A stretch of 64,000 nucleotides of DNA from GYS-P2D sp964414425 (GTDB lineage: Bacteria > Bacteroidota > Bacteroidia > Chitinophagales > Saprospiraceae). Both the position numbers and the translations under genes were made by a program. Location: the NCBI GenBank assembly GCA_964414425.1, contig CAYPWL010000018.1, positions 1-64,000 on the forward strand, in the 5' to 3' direction. Each line of letters starts with the position of its first letter. The stretch's first letter is position 1. The notes below the pieces were generated by a model. The model made no database searches. It saw only the letters and a program-made list of their open reading frames with translations, and was not told where the DNA came from. This document shows positions 52,453 to 61,624 of this stretch, one piece after another.

Positions 52453-52833
52453 TTATTCTTCTTCTGAAGAAGGTTCGTTATCTAATGCAAGTGTATTCTC
52501 AACAACAAGCGTTACGTGATTAGTGCGCTTACGTATTCTATGTGCTCTACCTTGAGGTGCAGGTCTGAAACGCTTTAGAGCTGTTCCTTCATCCACCATT
52601 GCTGTCTTGACAATCAGGTTATAATCTGCAGCACTATATGCTAAGTCGCCTTTATTCTCCCAGTTAGATACAGCAGACAACACTACTTTTTCCAACCACT
52701 CACCAGCTTCCTTCTTAGTGAATCTCAAAATGTTGAGTGCGTCGTCCACAGACTTACCTCTGATCAGATCAGCAACTAATCTCATCTTTCTTGCCGACAT
52801 CGGACAGTTTCTCAATTTAGCTGTTGCCTCCAT
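52453..52833 (-). CDS. rplV: Ribosomal protein L22
   Basis: Large-subunit protein lining the peptide tunnel. The start at 52833 gives MEATAKLRNCPMSARKMRLV, one base after rpsS ends; an upstream ATG would overlap rpsS by 47 bases. PQGRAHRIRKRTNHVTLVV is the conserved loop. It ends in an acidic tail (PSSEEE). Confidence 0.96.
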   Translation of the reverse strand: MEATAKLRNCPMSARKMRLVADLIRGKSVDDALNILRFTKKEAGEWLEKVVLSAVSNWENKGDLAYSAADYNLIVKTAMVDEGTALKRFRPAPQGRAHRIRKRTNHVTLVVENTLALDNEPSSEEE

Positions 52834-52834
52834 G

Positions 52835-53101
52835 TTATCTTCTATTTCCTGAGTGTCCTCTAAATGTTCTTGTAGGAGCAAACTCTCCTAACTTATGGCC
52901 TACCATGTTCTCTGTTACAAAGACAGGGATGAATGCCTTGCCATTGTGCACTGCTATTGTCTGACCAACCATATCAGGAATGATCATTGAAGAACGTGAC
53001 CAGGTCTTGATCACTGTCTTCTTAGTTGACGATTGTGCCTTATCAAGCTTCTTAAGCAGCTTGTGATATATGTAAGGTCCTTTTTTTATAGATCTTGCCA
53101 T
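52835..53101 (-). CDS. rpsS: Ribosomal protein S19
   Basis: Small-subunit head protein. MARSIKKGPYIYHKLLKKL and the ending GEFAPTRTFRGHSGNRR are typical. Length 88. It lies 6 bases after rplB. Confidence 0.97.
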   Translation of the reverse strand: MARSIKKGPYIYHKLLKKLDKAQSSTKKTVIKTWSRSSMIIPDMVGQTIAVHNGKAFIPVFVTENMVGHKLGEFAPTRTFRGHSGNRR

Positions 53102-53107
53102 AACTAT

Positions 53108-53929
53108 CTATTTTTTTCTTCTTGAGATGATTAATCTATCAGAAGATTTCTTCTTCCTTGTTTTCTGCCCTTTAGCCATAATACCTGTACGTGATCTCGG
53201 GTGTCCTCCAGAGGCTCTACCTTCACCACCACCCATCGGGTGATCAACAGGGTTCATCGCAACACCTCTTACTCGTGGACGTCTTCCTAACCATCTCTTA
53301 CGACCTGCTTTTCCTAATACAGTTAAGCCATGATCCGGGTTAGATGTAGTTCCTATTGTTGCTTTACACGTTGATAATATTCTTCTCACCTCACCTGAAG
53401 GTAGTTTCACTACAACATACTTACCCTCTTTACCCATAAGTGTAGCATTCGTACCAGCACTACGAGCTAATGAAGCTCCCTTGCCAGGTGTCATCTCGAT
53501 AGCATGTATAGAACTACCTAAAGGAATATCAGCCAAGAATAGTGCATTTCCCACATCAGGAGTAGCTTTTGCGCCAGATGTCACCTTATCTCCTTCTTTT
53601 AGATTATTAGGAGCGATGATATATCTTTTCTCTCCATCAGTATATACTACTAATGCTATAAATGCTGAACGGTTAGGATCATACTGTATGCTATCCACTA
53701 TTCCCACGATTCCGTCCTTATCTCTCTTGAAATCAATGACACGGTAACGTCTCTTGTGACCACCACCAATCTGGCGCATAGTCATCTTACCTGTACGGTT
53801 ACGTCCACCTGACTTATTAAGCTTAGCTATGAGCGACTTCTCTGGTTTCTTATTAGAGATCCCACTATAGTCAACAGTAGTCTTAGTTCTAAGACCAGGT
53901 GTTACCGGATTATATTTCTTTATAGCCAT
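53108..53929 (-). CDS. rplB: Ribosomal protein L2
   Basis: A core protein of the peptidyl-transferase centre. The conserved loop is seen in RGVAMNPVDHPMGGGEGRAS (about residues 221-240). The 273-residue length is standard. It lies 11 bases after rplW. Confidence 0.98.
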   Translation of the reverse strand: MAIKKYNPVTPGLRTKTTVDYSGISNKKPEKSLIAKLNKSGGRNRTGKMTMRQIGGGHKRRYRVIDFKRDKDGIVGIVDSIQYDPNRSAFIALVVYTDGEKRYIIAPNNLKEGDKVTSGAKATPDVGNALFLADIPLGSSIHAIEMTPGKGASLARSAGTNATLMGKEGKYVVVKLPSGEVRRILSTCKATIGTTSNPDHGLTVLGKAGRKRWLGRRPRVRGVAMNPVDHPMGGGEGRASGGHPRSRTGIMAKGQKTRKKKSSDRLIISRRKK

Positions 53930-53940
53930 CTTCTGTCTAT

Positions 53941-54237
53941 TTATATATCACCAAAAAAGTCAATCTCCTCTCCCTCCGAAAGCGTCACAATTGCTTTCTT
54001 GAAATCCGGCTTCCTTCCTTTCTGAACTCCTGATTTCGTATTTCTCACTTTACTCTTGCCAGGCATAATCATAGTATTGACATTAGTTACTGTCACACTA
54101 TACATCTTCTCCACAGCATCTTTAATCTCAAGCTTGTTCGCCTTCTTGTTAACAACGAATGAGTACTTCACCAATTCTTCAGAGAGGTTCTCTGCTTTCT
54201 CGGTAATAAGCGGTTTGACTAATATCTCTTTATACAT
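53941..54237 (-). CDS. rplW: Ribosomal protein L23
   Basis: Located at the tunnel exit where trigger factor and SRP dock. Blocks YKEILVKPLITEKAENLSEE and MPGKSKVRNTKSGVQKGRKP are typical. Length 98. It lies 8 bases after rplD. Confidence 0.96.
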   Translation of the reverse strand: MYKEILVKPLITEKAENLSEELVKYSFVVNKKANKLEIKDAVEKMYSVTVTNVNTMIMPGKSKVRNTKSGVQKGRKPDFKKAIVTLSEGEEIDFFGDI

Positions 54238-54245
54238 ACCTCTTA

Positions 54246-54872
54246 TTATTTAGATAGTATTTCTGCAAGCTTGCCAACAGAACTCTCTGTTAAAATAAGC
54301 TCCTTACAGTTTAATATAGAATATGTATTCAGCTCTCCAGCAACCATTACTTTATCTGAAGCCAAGTTGCGGCTTGATAGATATATATTATGATCACCTT
54401 CTCCTAATACAAACAATCTCTTATTAGTATCAGATATCTTTCCTGCTATCTCCTTAAAAGCCTGAGTTTTCGGCGCATCCATTGTAAAGTCTTCTACAAC
54501 TTTTACCTGGCCGTTACTCAGCTTTTGGCTTAATGCACTCTTTCGAGCAAGCTGATTTACCTTTTTATTCAAGTTAATCGTATACTTCCGTGGGCGAGGA
54601 CCAAATACTCTACCACCACCTCTAAAAACAGGTGACTTAATCGATCCCGCTCGAGCCGTACCCGTACCTTTTTGTCTCTTAATCTTCTTAGTAGATCCTT
54701 TAATCTCTCCTCTCTCCTTGGCCTTATGTGTACCCTGTCTCTGATGTGCCAAGAATTGCTTAACAGCAAGATACATCGTATGCTCATTAGGCTCTATACC
54801 GAAGACTCCGTCTGGCAATTCAACTGAACGCCCTGTAGCCTTTCCTTCCGTATTTAGTATATCAATCTTCAT
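54246..54872 (-). CDS. rplD: Ribosomal protein L4
   Basis: Lines the peptide tunnel and in some bacteria represses the S10 operon. The start at 54872 gives MKIDILNTEGKATGRSVELP, one base after rplC ends; a longer start at 54884 would overlap it. KRQKGTGTARAGSIKSPVFR is the conserved core. Confidence 0.96.
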   Translation of the reverse strand: MKIDILNTEGKATGRSVELPDGVFGIEPNEHTMYLAVKQFLAHQRQGTHKAKERGEIKGSTKKIKRQKGTGTARAGSIKSPVFRGGGRVFGPRPRKYTINLNKKVNQLARKSALSQKLSNGQVKVVEDFTMDAPKTQAFKEIAGKISDTNKRLFVLGEGDHNIYLSSRNLASDKVMVAGELNTYSILNCKELILTESSVGKLAEILSK

Positions 54873-54873
54873 A

Positions 54874-55494
54874 TTACTTCTCAATTATTACGAATGCTCC
54901 CTTATGTCCAGGTACACATCCTTTGATCAATAATAAATTGTCTTCCGCCATAATCTTCACCACTTGAAGATTAGATGTCTTCACTCTCTTACCTCCTGTT
55001 CTTCCAGCCATTCGAAGACCTTTAACAACTTTTGAAGGCGTCGCACACGCACCAATTGAACCTGGCGCTCTTAATCTGTTATGCTGACCATGAGTAGCAT
55101 CTCCAACACCACGGAATCCATGACGCTTTACAACACCTTGGAATCCTTTTCCTTTTGAAGTTCCAATCACATTGACCATATCACCTTCTTCAAATACGTC
55201 GCTTGCTGCAACTGTATCTCCGACTGCTTTATCCTGACCTTCAAAAGAAAACTCAGCAACCTTCAACTTTGGTGATGTTCCTGATTTCTTGAAATGACCT
55301 TTCATCGCCTGACTTGTACTCTTTTCTCTCCTATCTCCATAACCCAACTGAACCGCTTCATAGCCATCAGTTGCTTCACTCTTCATATAAGTGACGACAT
55401 TCGGAGATGTCTCGATAATCGTACAAGGCACATTTTTCCCTTTATCGTCAAAAATGCTGGTCATACCAAGTTTCTTACCTATAATACCATTCAT
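54874..55494 (-). CDS. rplC: Ribosomal protein L3
   Basis: Large-subunit protein reaching the peptidyl-transferase centre. MNGIIGKKLGMTSIFDDKG starts it and GHGFRG-like VKRHGFRGVGDATHGQHNRL is the conserved loop. Length 206. A 72-base gap to rpsJ contains the palindrome CTCATATGAG. Confidence 0.97.
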   Translation of the reverse strand: MNGIIGKKLGMTSIFDDKGKNVPCTIIETSPNVVTYMKSEATDGYEAVQLGYGDRREKSTSQAMKGHFKKSGTSPKLKVAEFSFEGQDKAVGDTVAASDVFEEGDMVNVIGTSKGKGFQGVVKRHGFRGVGDATHGQHNRLRAPGSIGACATPSKVVKGLRMAGRTGGKRVKTSNLQVVKIMAEDNLLLIKGCVPGHKGAFVIIEK

Positions 55495-55566
55495 TTATAG
55501 ATATTTATAATTTACGACGATACTCATATGAGCACCATCTCAAAACCTTTTAAATAATTAGACTCC

Positions 55567-55875
55567 TTAGGACAGTTTGACTTGGATATCTACTCCACTG
55601 GGCAATTCCAACTTTGAAAGAGCGTCTACAGTTTTCTGTGTAGGGGTGTAGATATCGATAAGTCGCTTATGAGTCCTCAACTGAAACTGCTCTCGAGATT
55701 TTTTATTTACGTGTGGTGATTTCAACACAGTAAATACTTCTTTCTCAGTCGGCAGCGGAATCGGACCTGTCACAACAGCACCACTTGATCTTACAGTCTT
55801 AACAATTTTCTCAGTAGACTTATCTACTAAATTGTGATCGTAAGAGCGAAGTTTGATTCTAATTTTCTGATTCAT
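55567..55875 (-). CDS. rpsJ: Ribosomal protein S10
   Basis: Small-subunit head protein, also a partner of NusB. MNQKIRIKLRSYDHNLVDKS is the standard start, with PTEKEVFTVLKSPHVNKKSR in the middle. Length 102. It heads the S10 part of the cluster and has its own promoter and a small leader hairpin. Confidence 0.97.
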   Translation of the reverse strand: MNQKIRIKLRSYDHNLVDKSTEKIVKTVRSSGAVVTGPIPLPTEKEVFTVLKSPHVNKKSREQFQLRTHKRLIDIYTPTQKTVDALSKLELPSGVDIQVKLS

Positions 55876-55892
55876 TACCTGTTATTAATACA

Positions 55893-55908
55893 TCCCGTCT
55901 TAACGGGC
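55893..55908 (-). promoter_or_regulatory. Small leader hairpin before rpsJ
   Basis: On the minus strand CCCGT and ACGGG flank a 4-base loop at about the predicted transcription start. It may affect RNA stability; a role in autoregulation is only a guess. Confidence 0.3.
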
Positions 55909-55910
55909 TG

Positions 55911-55940
55911 CAAAAGTACATTTAAATTTATTTAGTACAA
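55911..55940 (-). promoter_or_regulatory. Bacteroidota promoter of rpsJ
   Basis: On the minus strand TTG (55938-55940), 19 bases, TACTTTTG (55911-55918) match TTG-N19-TAnnTTTG exactly. It lies 36 bases before the rpsJ start and gives the S10 block a start independent of the str block. Confidence 0.8.
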
Positions 55941-55950
55941 ATATTTCTAT

Positions 55951-58086
55951 CTAAACTTTTACCTCTCCTTTAGAGGCAGCGATAATCTCTTCTGATAGGC
56001 TCTTAGATACTGGAGCATAATGAGAGAATATCATCGAACTATTAGCTCTACCTGAAGTAATAGTTCTTAAGTCTGTTACATAGCCAAACATCTCTGACAA
56101 TGGAACATCTGCGGTGATGACTACTGCACCACCTGTTCTTGTTTCTTGGCCCTTAGGCAATCCACGACGTCTGTTCAAGTCACCAATCACAGAACCCGTA
56201 TACTCTTCGGGAGTTACTATTTCTAATGCCATGATAGGCTCTAAGATTTGAGGACCTGCAGTCTTAGCTGCTGCCTTAAATCCTTCCTTAGCACATAACT
56301 CAAATGCAATAGGCTTCGAATCGACTGCGTGCGTACTACCGTCATACACCCTAACCTTCATACTATCGATAGGATATCCAGCGAGGATACCATTGTCCAT
56401 CATAGCTTTGAAGCCTTTGACTGCAGATGGAATTAATTCTCTTGGGATTGATCCCCCTACGATATTATTTACGAACTGTAACTTCTCCTTACCGTTCTTG
56501 AAGTCATCGCTATCTAAAAACTCCTGATCTGCTGGGCCTAATTCGAACTCCATATCGGCGAATAGACCTGCACCACCTGATTGCTTCTTAAGACGCTCTC
56601 TGTGAGACACAGTCTTGTTAAGTGACTCTCGATAGTTAACCTGTGGCTTACCCTGGTTACACTCAACCTTAAACTCTCTACGGAGACGGTCGATAATAAT
56701 CTCTAAGTGAAGCTCACCCATACCGCTAATCACAGTCTGGTTGGTTTCGTCGTCATATCTAACTTTGAATGTCGGATCTTCTTCAGCAAGCTTCGATAGT
56801 CCAATACCCAATTTATCCATATCCTTCTGTGACTTTGGCTCTACTGCCACACCGATCACTGGATCAGGGAACACCATAGACTCAAATACCAAAGGATCTT
56901 TCTCAGAAGTAAGTGTATCACCTGTACGTAAGTCTTTGAAACCTACACCTGCAGCGATATCACCAGCCTCAACTCTTGGAATAGAGTTCTGCTTGTTAGA
57001 GTGCATCTGGAATAATCTCGAGATACGCTCTTTCTTGCCAGTTCTATTGTTGAGGATATAAGATCCTGCATCCAATGAACCTGAATACACTCTAAAGAAT
57101 GCTAATCTCCCTACGAAAGGATCTGTAGCAATCTTAAACGCAAGTGCTGAGAAAGGACCATCTGTATCCGGCTCTCTTTGCTCTTCCTCTTCTGTATCAG
57201 GGTTAGTACCTGTTACGGCTCCGATATCTTGAGGTGAAGGCAAAAACTCACAAACTGCATCAAGTACAGCTTGTACACCTTTATTCTTAAATGCTGAACC
57301 ACACATCATCGGCACGAACTTGGCATCAAGTACAGCCTGACGCACAGCAGCTCTCATTTCTTCTACAGTGATGCTGTTAGGATCCTCAAAAAATTTCTCC
57401 ATTAATGAGTCATCGTACTCAGCTACAGCTTCGAGTAGCTTCTCTCTCCACTCCATTACAGTATCCTCAAGATCTGCAGGAACATCAACCACCTCAAAGG
57501 TCATACCCATATCATCCTCATTCCATACGATGGCCTGATTAGTGATAAGATCTACCACACCTTTGAATGTTTCTTCAGCTCCGATTGGAACTTGGAGAGG
57601 AATAGCTTCTGAGCCTAATTTCTCTTTTACATCACGAACAACTGAGAAAAAGTCTGCACCTGAACGGTCCATCTTATTGACGAATCCAATTCTTGGCACC
57701 TTATAGTTGTCTGCCAGTCTCCAGTTAGTCTCAGACTGAGGCTCTACCCCGCTTACTGCACAGAATAAGAACACCAAACCATCAAGTACTCTCAATGATC
57801 TGTTTACCTCTACAGTGAAATCAACGTGACCCGGAGTATCGATAATGTTCATCGCATACTCTTGATCTTTCCACTTCCAAGATGTCTTAGTTGCAGCCGA
57901 GGTAATTGTAATACCTCTCTCTTGCTCTTGCTCCATCCAATCCATCGTCGCCGCACCATCGTGTACTTCACCGATTTTGTGAGACATACCTGTATAGAAT
58001 AATATTCTCTCTGTTGTAGTGGTCTTACCGGCATCAATGTGCGCTGCAATTCCTATGTTACGAGTGAAGCTTAAATCTTTTCCCAT
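55951..58086 (-). CDS. fusA: Elongation factor G
   Basis: EF-G is the GTPase that moves tRNA and mRNA through the ribosome. G-domain motifs are AHIDAGKTTTTER (P-loop), DTPGHVDF and NKMD; domains II-V follow in order to residue 711. Length is normal. It lies 41 bases after rpsG and is not followed by tuf, which must be elsewhere. Confidence 0.98.
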   Translation of the reverse strand: MGKDLSFTRNIGIAAHIDAGKTTTTERILFYTGMSHKIGEVHDGAATMDWMEQEQERGITITSAATKTSWKWKDQEYAMNIIDTPGHVDFTVEVNRSLRVLDGLVFLFCAVSGVEPQSETNWRLADNYKVPRIGFVNKMDRSGADFFSVVRDVKEKLGSEAIPLQVPIGAEETFKGVVDLITNQAIVWNEDDMGMTFEVVDVPADLEDTVMEWREKLLEAVAEYDDSLMEKFFEDPNSITVEEMRAAVRQAVLDAKFVPMMCGSAFKNKGVQAVLDAVCEFLPSPQDIGAVTGTNPDTEEEEQREPDTDGPFSALAFKIATDPFVGRLAFFRVYSGSLDAGSYILNNRTGKKERISRLFQMHSNKQNSIPRVEAGDIAAGVGFKDLRTGDTLTSEKDPLVFESMVFPDPVIGVAVEPKSQKDMDKLGIGLSKLAEEDPTFKVRYDDETNQTVISGMGELHLEIIIDRLRREFKVECNQGKPQVNYRESLNKTVSHRERLKKQSGGAGLFADMEFELGPADQEFLDSDDFKNGKEKLQFVNNIVGGSIPRELIPSAVKGFKAMMDNGILAGYPIDSMKVRVYDGSTHAVDSKPIAFELCAKEGFKAAAKTAGPQILEPIMALEIVTPEEYTGSVIGDLNRRRGLPKGQETRTGGAVVITADVPLSEMFGYVTDLRTITSGRANSSMIFSHYAPVSKSLSEEIIAASKGEVKV

Positions 58087-58127
58087 TTTTATAGATTGTC
58101 CAAATGTTATGACTAACTAAAAATAAA

Positions 58128-58595
58128 TTATGCTCTAAAGTGTGCGAATGCCTTGTTTGCTTCCGCCATACGGTGCGTATCTTCTCTCTTCTTAACAGCG
58201 GCGCCTTCGCCTTTACTTGCTGCCAAAATTTCTGAAGATAGCTTTTCTGCCATACCCTTACCACTTCTTGCTCTTGAGTACTTAATCAACCACTTCATAC
58301 CCATCGACACTTTACGTGCTGATCTAATCTCTGTAGGAATCTGAAATGTAGCACCTCCGATACGCTTACTACGCACCTCTACTTGTGGGTATATATTATT
58401 AAGTGCCTTTTGCCAAACCTCATGTGGGTCTTCACCGCTCTTCTCTCCTATAATATCCATTGCATCATAGAATATTTTGAAGGCAGTACTCTTCTTACCC
58501 TGAAGCATTAAGTTGTTGACAAACTGAGTTACCAACGTATCTCCAAATCGCGGATCTGGCTGTATTATGCGCTTTTTCGGCTTTCTTTTTCTCAT
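58128..58595 (-). CDS. rpsG: Ribosomal protein S7
   Basis: Organises the 3' domain of 16S rRNA. MRKRKPKKRIIQPDPRFGD starts it and EVRSKRIGGATFQIPTEIR is the conserved loop. Length 155. It is 15 bases after rpsL. Confidence 0.97.
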   Translation of the reverse strand: MRKRKPKKRIIQPDPRFGDTLVTQFVNNLMLQGKKSTAFKIFYDAMDIIGEKSGEDPHEVWQKALNNIYPQVEVRSKRIGGATFQIPTEIRSARKVSMGMKWLIKYSRARSGKGMAEKLSSEILAASKGEGAAVKKREDTHRMAEANKAFAHFRA

Positions 58596-58610
58596 GAGCT
58601 CTTTATCTTC

Positions 58611-58985
58611 TTATTTCTTAGGTCTCTTAGTACCGTAACGTGATCTACTTTGTCTTCTATCGTTAACACCTGCTGTATCGAGTGCTCCTCTTACGATGGT
58701 ATATCGCACACCTGGTAGATCTTTTACTCTACCACCTCTGATAAGTACAATACTGTGTTCTTGCAAGTTGTGTCCCTCTCCAGGTATGTAGGCGATCACC
58801 TCAATACCGTTAGTCATTCTTACCTTAGCCACCTTACGTAAGGCAGAGTTTGGTTTCTTAGGAGTTGTTGTGTATACTCTCGTACATACACCCCTCTTCT
58901 GAGGACAAGAATCTAAAGCTCTCGACTTACTCGGAGTGACGATCTTTTTACGACCCTTTTTTACAAGCTGATTAATAGTTGGCAT
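58611..58985 (-). CDS. rpsL: Ribosomal protein S12
   Basis: Protein of the decoding centre, the site of streptomycin resistance mutations. The conserved stretch KKPNSALRKVAKVR and GEGHNLQEHSIVLIRGGRVK (with the key Lys residues unchanged) suggests the usual sensitive sequence. Length 124. It is the first gene of the str block and follows a strong promoter. Confidence 0.98.
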   Translation of the reverse strand: MPTINQLVKKGRKKIVTPSKSRALDSCPQKRGVCTRVYTTTPKKPNSALRKVAKVRMTNGIEVIAYIPGEGHNLQEHSIVLIRGGRVKDLPGVRYTIVRGALDTAGVNDRRQSRSRYGTKRPKK

Positions 58986-59019
58986 ATAATAATTTATAAG
59001 GCTTTTTCAAAAGCGACTG

Positions 59020-59049
59020 CAAAGGTATGATTATTTTCTTTTTATTCAA
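59020..59049 (-). promoter_or_regulatory. Bacteroidota promoter of the str operon (rpsL)
   Basis: On the minus strand TTG (59047-59049), 19 bases, TACCTTTG (59020-59027) give an exact match to TTG-N19-TAnnTTTG. Transcription should begin about 7 bases downstream, leaving a leader of roughly 28 bases before rpsL. Confidence 0.85.
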
Positions 59050-59088
59050 CGTGGTGATTTAATTTTATCGCTATACAAAATTAGATTT

Positions 59089-59541
59089 ATGAGCCTCGAT
59101 AGTATCAATGTGAGAACAGCTCGCCCTGAAGACATCTCAAGTATCTTTTCACTTGTCAAAGAACTCGCGATATACGAGCATGCTGAACATGAGGTGCTCA
59201 TCGACGAAGATTACTACCGAGAAGCCTTTACCAATCGAATATTTGAAGCGATCGTCGCCACTGATAATGACCGTATAATTGGCATGTGTCTCTACTACAC
59301 CACCTTTTCTACGTGGAAAGGCAAGATGCTATATCTCGAGGATTTCGTCGTAAAAGAAGCCTACAGGCAAAAAGGCGTCGGGCAATTACTGTATGATAAA
59401 CTGGTCGGTATAGCTAAAGCCGAAGGATATAAGCTTATGAAATGGCAAGTATTAGACTGGAATGAGCCAGCAATAAAATTTTATGAAAAGAACCAAGCAT
59501 CTATCGAAAAGGAATGGTGGAACTGCAAGATTATATTTTGA
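59089..59541 (+). CDS. GNAT family N-acetyltransferase (diamine acetyltransferase-like)
   Basis: A 150-residue GNAT enzyme. The acetyl-CoA loop is YRQKGVGQLLYDKL at about residues 100-113, and YYTTFSTWKGKMLYLEDFVV with the late WNEPAIKFYEKNQA is close to spermidine/thialysine acetyltransferases. A polyamine or lysine-like substrate is plausible but unproven. It is divergent from rpsL and converges with the glycosyltransferase gene. Confidence 0.85.
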   Translation: MSLDSINVRTARPEDISSIFSLVKELAIYEHAEHEVLIDEDYYREAFTNRIFEAIVATDNDRIIGMCLYYTTFSTWKGKMLYLEDFVVKEAYRQKGVGQLLYDKLVGIAKAEGYKLMKWQVLDWNEPAIKFYEKNQASIEKEWWNCKIIF

Positions 59542-59580
59542 GGAGCGCCCAATCCGAGGGTATTTCAATCCTAAGTATCT

Positions 59581-60567
59581 CTAATCAGATATACCTAAAG
59601 CTAACTTTACGAGTTCCTCAGAATGTTCGGGAAAGTCCACCGGAATGACTTCTGCGAAGTCCAACCATGTTCTCACCCGTTGTTGAAAATCATCCATGAT
59701 CTCTGGCAGAACTGTAACACCCATATCCTCTAATGCGATGCCATTGCACTTCTGTTCATATTGATCTACCATCGGGATCACCATAAATCGCTTGTTGAGA
59801 TACAACATCTCCGAAGTGCTCGCAAAGCCACCACCAATAATGGCACCATATGCCGACGATAAATTCTTAAACCAATTGTCTTGATCGATCGGGAACACCT
59901 CAACATTCTCATCCCTCTTGTAGGACTTGGTATGCTTTGAGAAAATTTTCCAGGAGATTGACTTGATCGCTTTAAGGTGATCTTTGAATATATCCTCAGA
60001 ATAAGCAGGTAGGTACACCACAACATGATCCTGGGTGCTACGCTGTAACTCTCGGATACTTTGCCGTACTACGGGCGTATAGATATGATCATCAAATGAC
60101 TTATAGTGCAAGCCTATATATCTATCCACCGGAGCAAACTGCCTATAGGTGAATTCTCCAAATCCATTGCGCTTAGGCGGTCGTGGCGTCTTGCTACTTA
60201 AGAAGCTCGCCTGATGCGAGAGCCCTACCCGCTCTACGTCGGACCACTTAGCTGCCCAAGTGCTTATGGGTTCAAAGTCGCTTATGATTAAGTCATAATG
60301 CTTGATCTTCAACTTGAAGACGTCATAAAAAAATCGAAGCGGTTTAGCGGCTTTGATCGATCTCCAATAATCGATGCCGCCGGTCTTTCCAAATATGAAT
60401 CCGGCGCCATGCTTCTGAGCCATTACGGGAAAATTCAGTTTTAGATCTCCCTGGATGCCACTGATGAGCACGTCAACATCGGCATACTTTTTCATTATGG
60501 GATAAAACTCAATAGCTCGACTGAGGTGGCCATTGCCGGTCGCCTGTACTGCGTATAAGACTCTCAT
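59581..60567 (-). CDS. GT-B type glycosyltransferase family protein
   Basis: A 328-residue protein of the MurG/UDP-glycosyltransferase-like GT-B group (Glyco_trans_1_3 type). The N-terminal loop is YAVQATGNGHLSRAIEF and the C-terminal sugar-nucleotide site is AIIGGGFASTSEMLYLNKR. The donor and acceptor are unknown. It lies 27 bases after the polyprenyl synthetase gene on the same strand, so the product may involve a lipid or carotenoid acceptor, but this is inference. Confidence 0.82.
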   Translation of the reverse strand: MRVLYAVQATGNGHLSRAIEFYPIMKKYADVDVLISGIQGDLKLNFPVMAQKHGAGFIFGKTGGIDYWRSIKAAKPLRFFYDVFKLKIKHYDLIISDFEPISTWAAKWSDVERVGLSHQASFLSSKTPRPPKRNGFGEFTYRQFAPVDRYIGLHYKSFDDHIYTPVVRQSIRELQRSTQDHVVVYLPAYSEDIFKDHLKAIKSISWKIFSKHTKSYKRDENVEVFPIDQDNWFKNLSSAYGAIIGGGFASTSEMLYLNKRFMVIPMVDQYEQKCNGIALEDMGVTVLPEIMDDFQQRVRTWLDFAEVIPVDFPEHSEELVKLALGISD

Positions 60568-60594
60568 GATTTGGACCTATTCATACTCCTCCCC

Positions 60595-61566
60595 TTATGA
60601 GTCTCTATCTAATAGTTTCTTACTCCACTCCACCAATTGATTTTTCTTATCAGCCGATGCGGACACCATAGTCATATGCGACAAGGCCAAATCAAAGAAT
60701 GCGCGCTTAGCCTCTGTACAATAATGTGGGATGTGTAATTCATCGAATACAGATCTTACTTGCTTAATCTTCTCGTCGGGCTCTAAGTCCGTTGACAGAT
60801 ATGTGGACTTGAAGTCTGTTTTTGCCTGTCCCTCTAAAAGCTCTATAGCCCTCAGGTAGAGATAAGTCTTTTTGCCTTGAATGATATCTCCACCGACCTT
60901 CTTTCCAAACTTATTAGGGTCACCATAAACATCAAGATAATCATCTTGTATCTGGAAGCCCACTCCAGCACTCTTGCCAAAACCATGTAAGCGTTCTTGG
61001 TCAAAATCACTGGCGCCACCATGTTTAGCGCCTAAGCGAAGGCATAATCCTAAGAGAACAGCTGTCTTGAGCTCAATCATTTCGAGATACTCAGCAATGG
61101 TAACATCGTCCCTCTCTTCAAAATCCATATCCATAGCTTGGCCTTCGCACACTTCACGGGCCACCTTGCTTAAGGGATTAATATAACCTACGGAATCGCT
61201 CATCTTACCCAGACGTTCATACACCTCTATCAACATCACATCACCAGAAAGTATTGCTGCATTGGTGTTGAACTCCTTGTGCACAGAAGGCACACCTCTC
61301 CTAAGATCTGCATCATCCATGATATCGTCATGGACTAATGTAAAATTATGAAAGAGCTCCAGACTGTAAGCTAAATCCATTGCTTCGCCCACATCCTCCT
61401 TATACAATCCATATGACAGACAGCACAAGAGTGCCCTCATCTTCTTGCCAGACATTGCCATGATGTAGTTCCGAGGTTCATATAGCGAACTCGGCCTATC
61501 GGCTATGGCGTTCTGCTCATGTATCGCTTGGATAGATGCTAAGGTTTCAGACAGATTTATATACAT
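60595..61566 (-). CDS. Polyprenyl (geranylgeranyl/octaprenyl-type) diphosphate synthase
   Basis: Condenses isopentenyl diphosphate units into a prenyl diphosphate. The first Asp-rich motif is VHDDIMDDADLRRG (about residues 78-91) and the second is QIQDDYLDV (about 207-215). Length 323 is normal. Chain length cannot be told from sequence with certainty. A minus-7 element is just upstream and a glycosyltransferase gene just downstream. Confidence 0.92.
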   Translation of the reverse strand: MYINLSETLASIQAIHEQNAIADRPSSLYEPRNYIMAMSGKKMRALLCCLSYGLYKEDVGEAMDLAYSLELFHNFTLVHDDIMDDADLRRGVPSVHKEFNTNAAILSGDVMLIEVYERLGKMSDSVGYINPLSKVAREVCEGQAMDMDFEERDDVTIAEYLEMIELKTAVLLGLCLRLGAKHGGASDFDQERLHGFGKSAGVGFQIQDDYLDVYGDPNKFGKKVGGDIIQGKKTYLYLRAIELLEGQAKTDFKSTYLSTDLEPDEKIKQVRSVFDELHIPHYCTEAKRAFFDLALSHMTMVSASADKKNQLVEWSKKLLDRDS

Positions 61567-61588
61567 TGAGTTGTGTTAGGAATCGTCT

Positions 61589-61596
61589 CAAAAGTA
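61589..61596 (-). promoter_or_regulatory. Minus-7 element for the polyprenyl synthase gene (TACTTTTG)
   Basis: On the minus strand TACTTTTG matches TAnnTTTG, 23 bases before the start codon. No TTG stands at the 19-base distance, so the promoter may be weak or rely on other contacts. Confidence 0.5.
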
Positions 61597-61624
61597 GCAA
61601 TCTTTAGAATCTAAATAAATCCAC

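Noticed and set aside
55876..55950. tuf gene between fusA and rpsJ
   Set aside because: The interval is only 75 bases and holds the rpsJ promoter.
59542..59580. Terminator between the convergent GNAT and glycosyltransferase genes
   Set aside because: No stem with a T-run was found in the 39-base gap.
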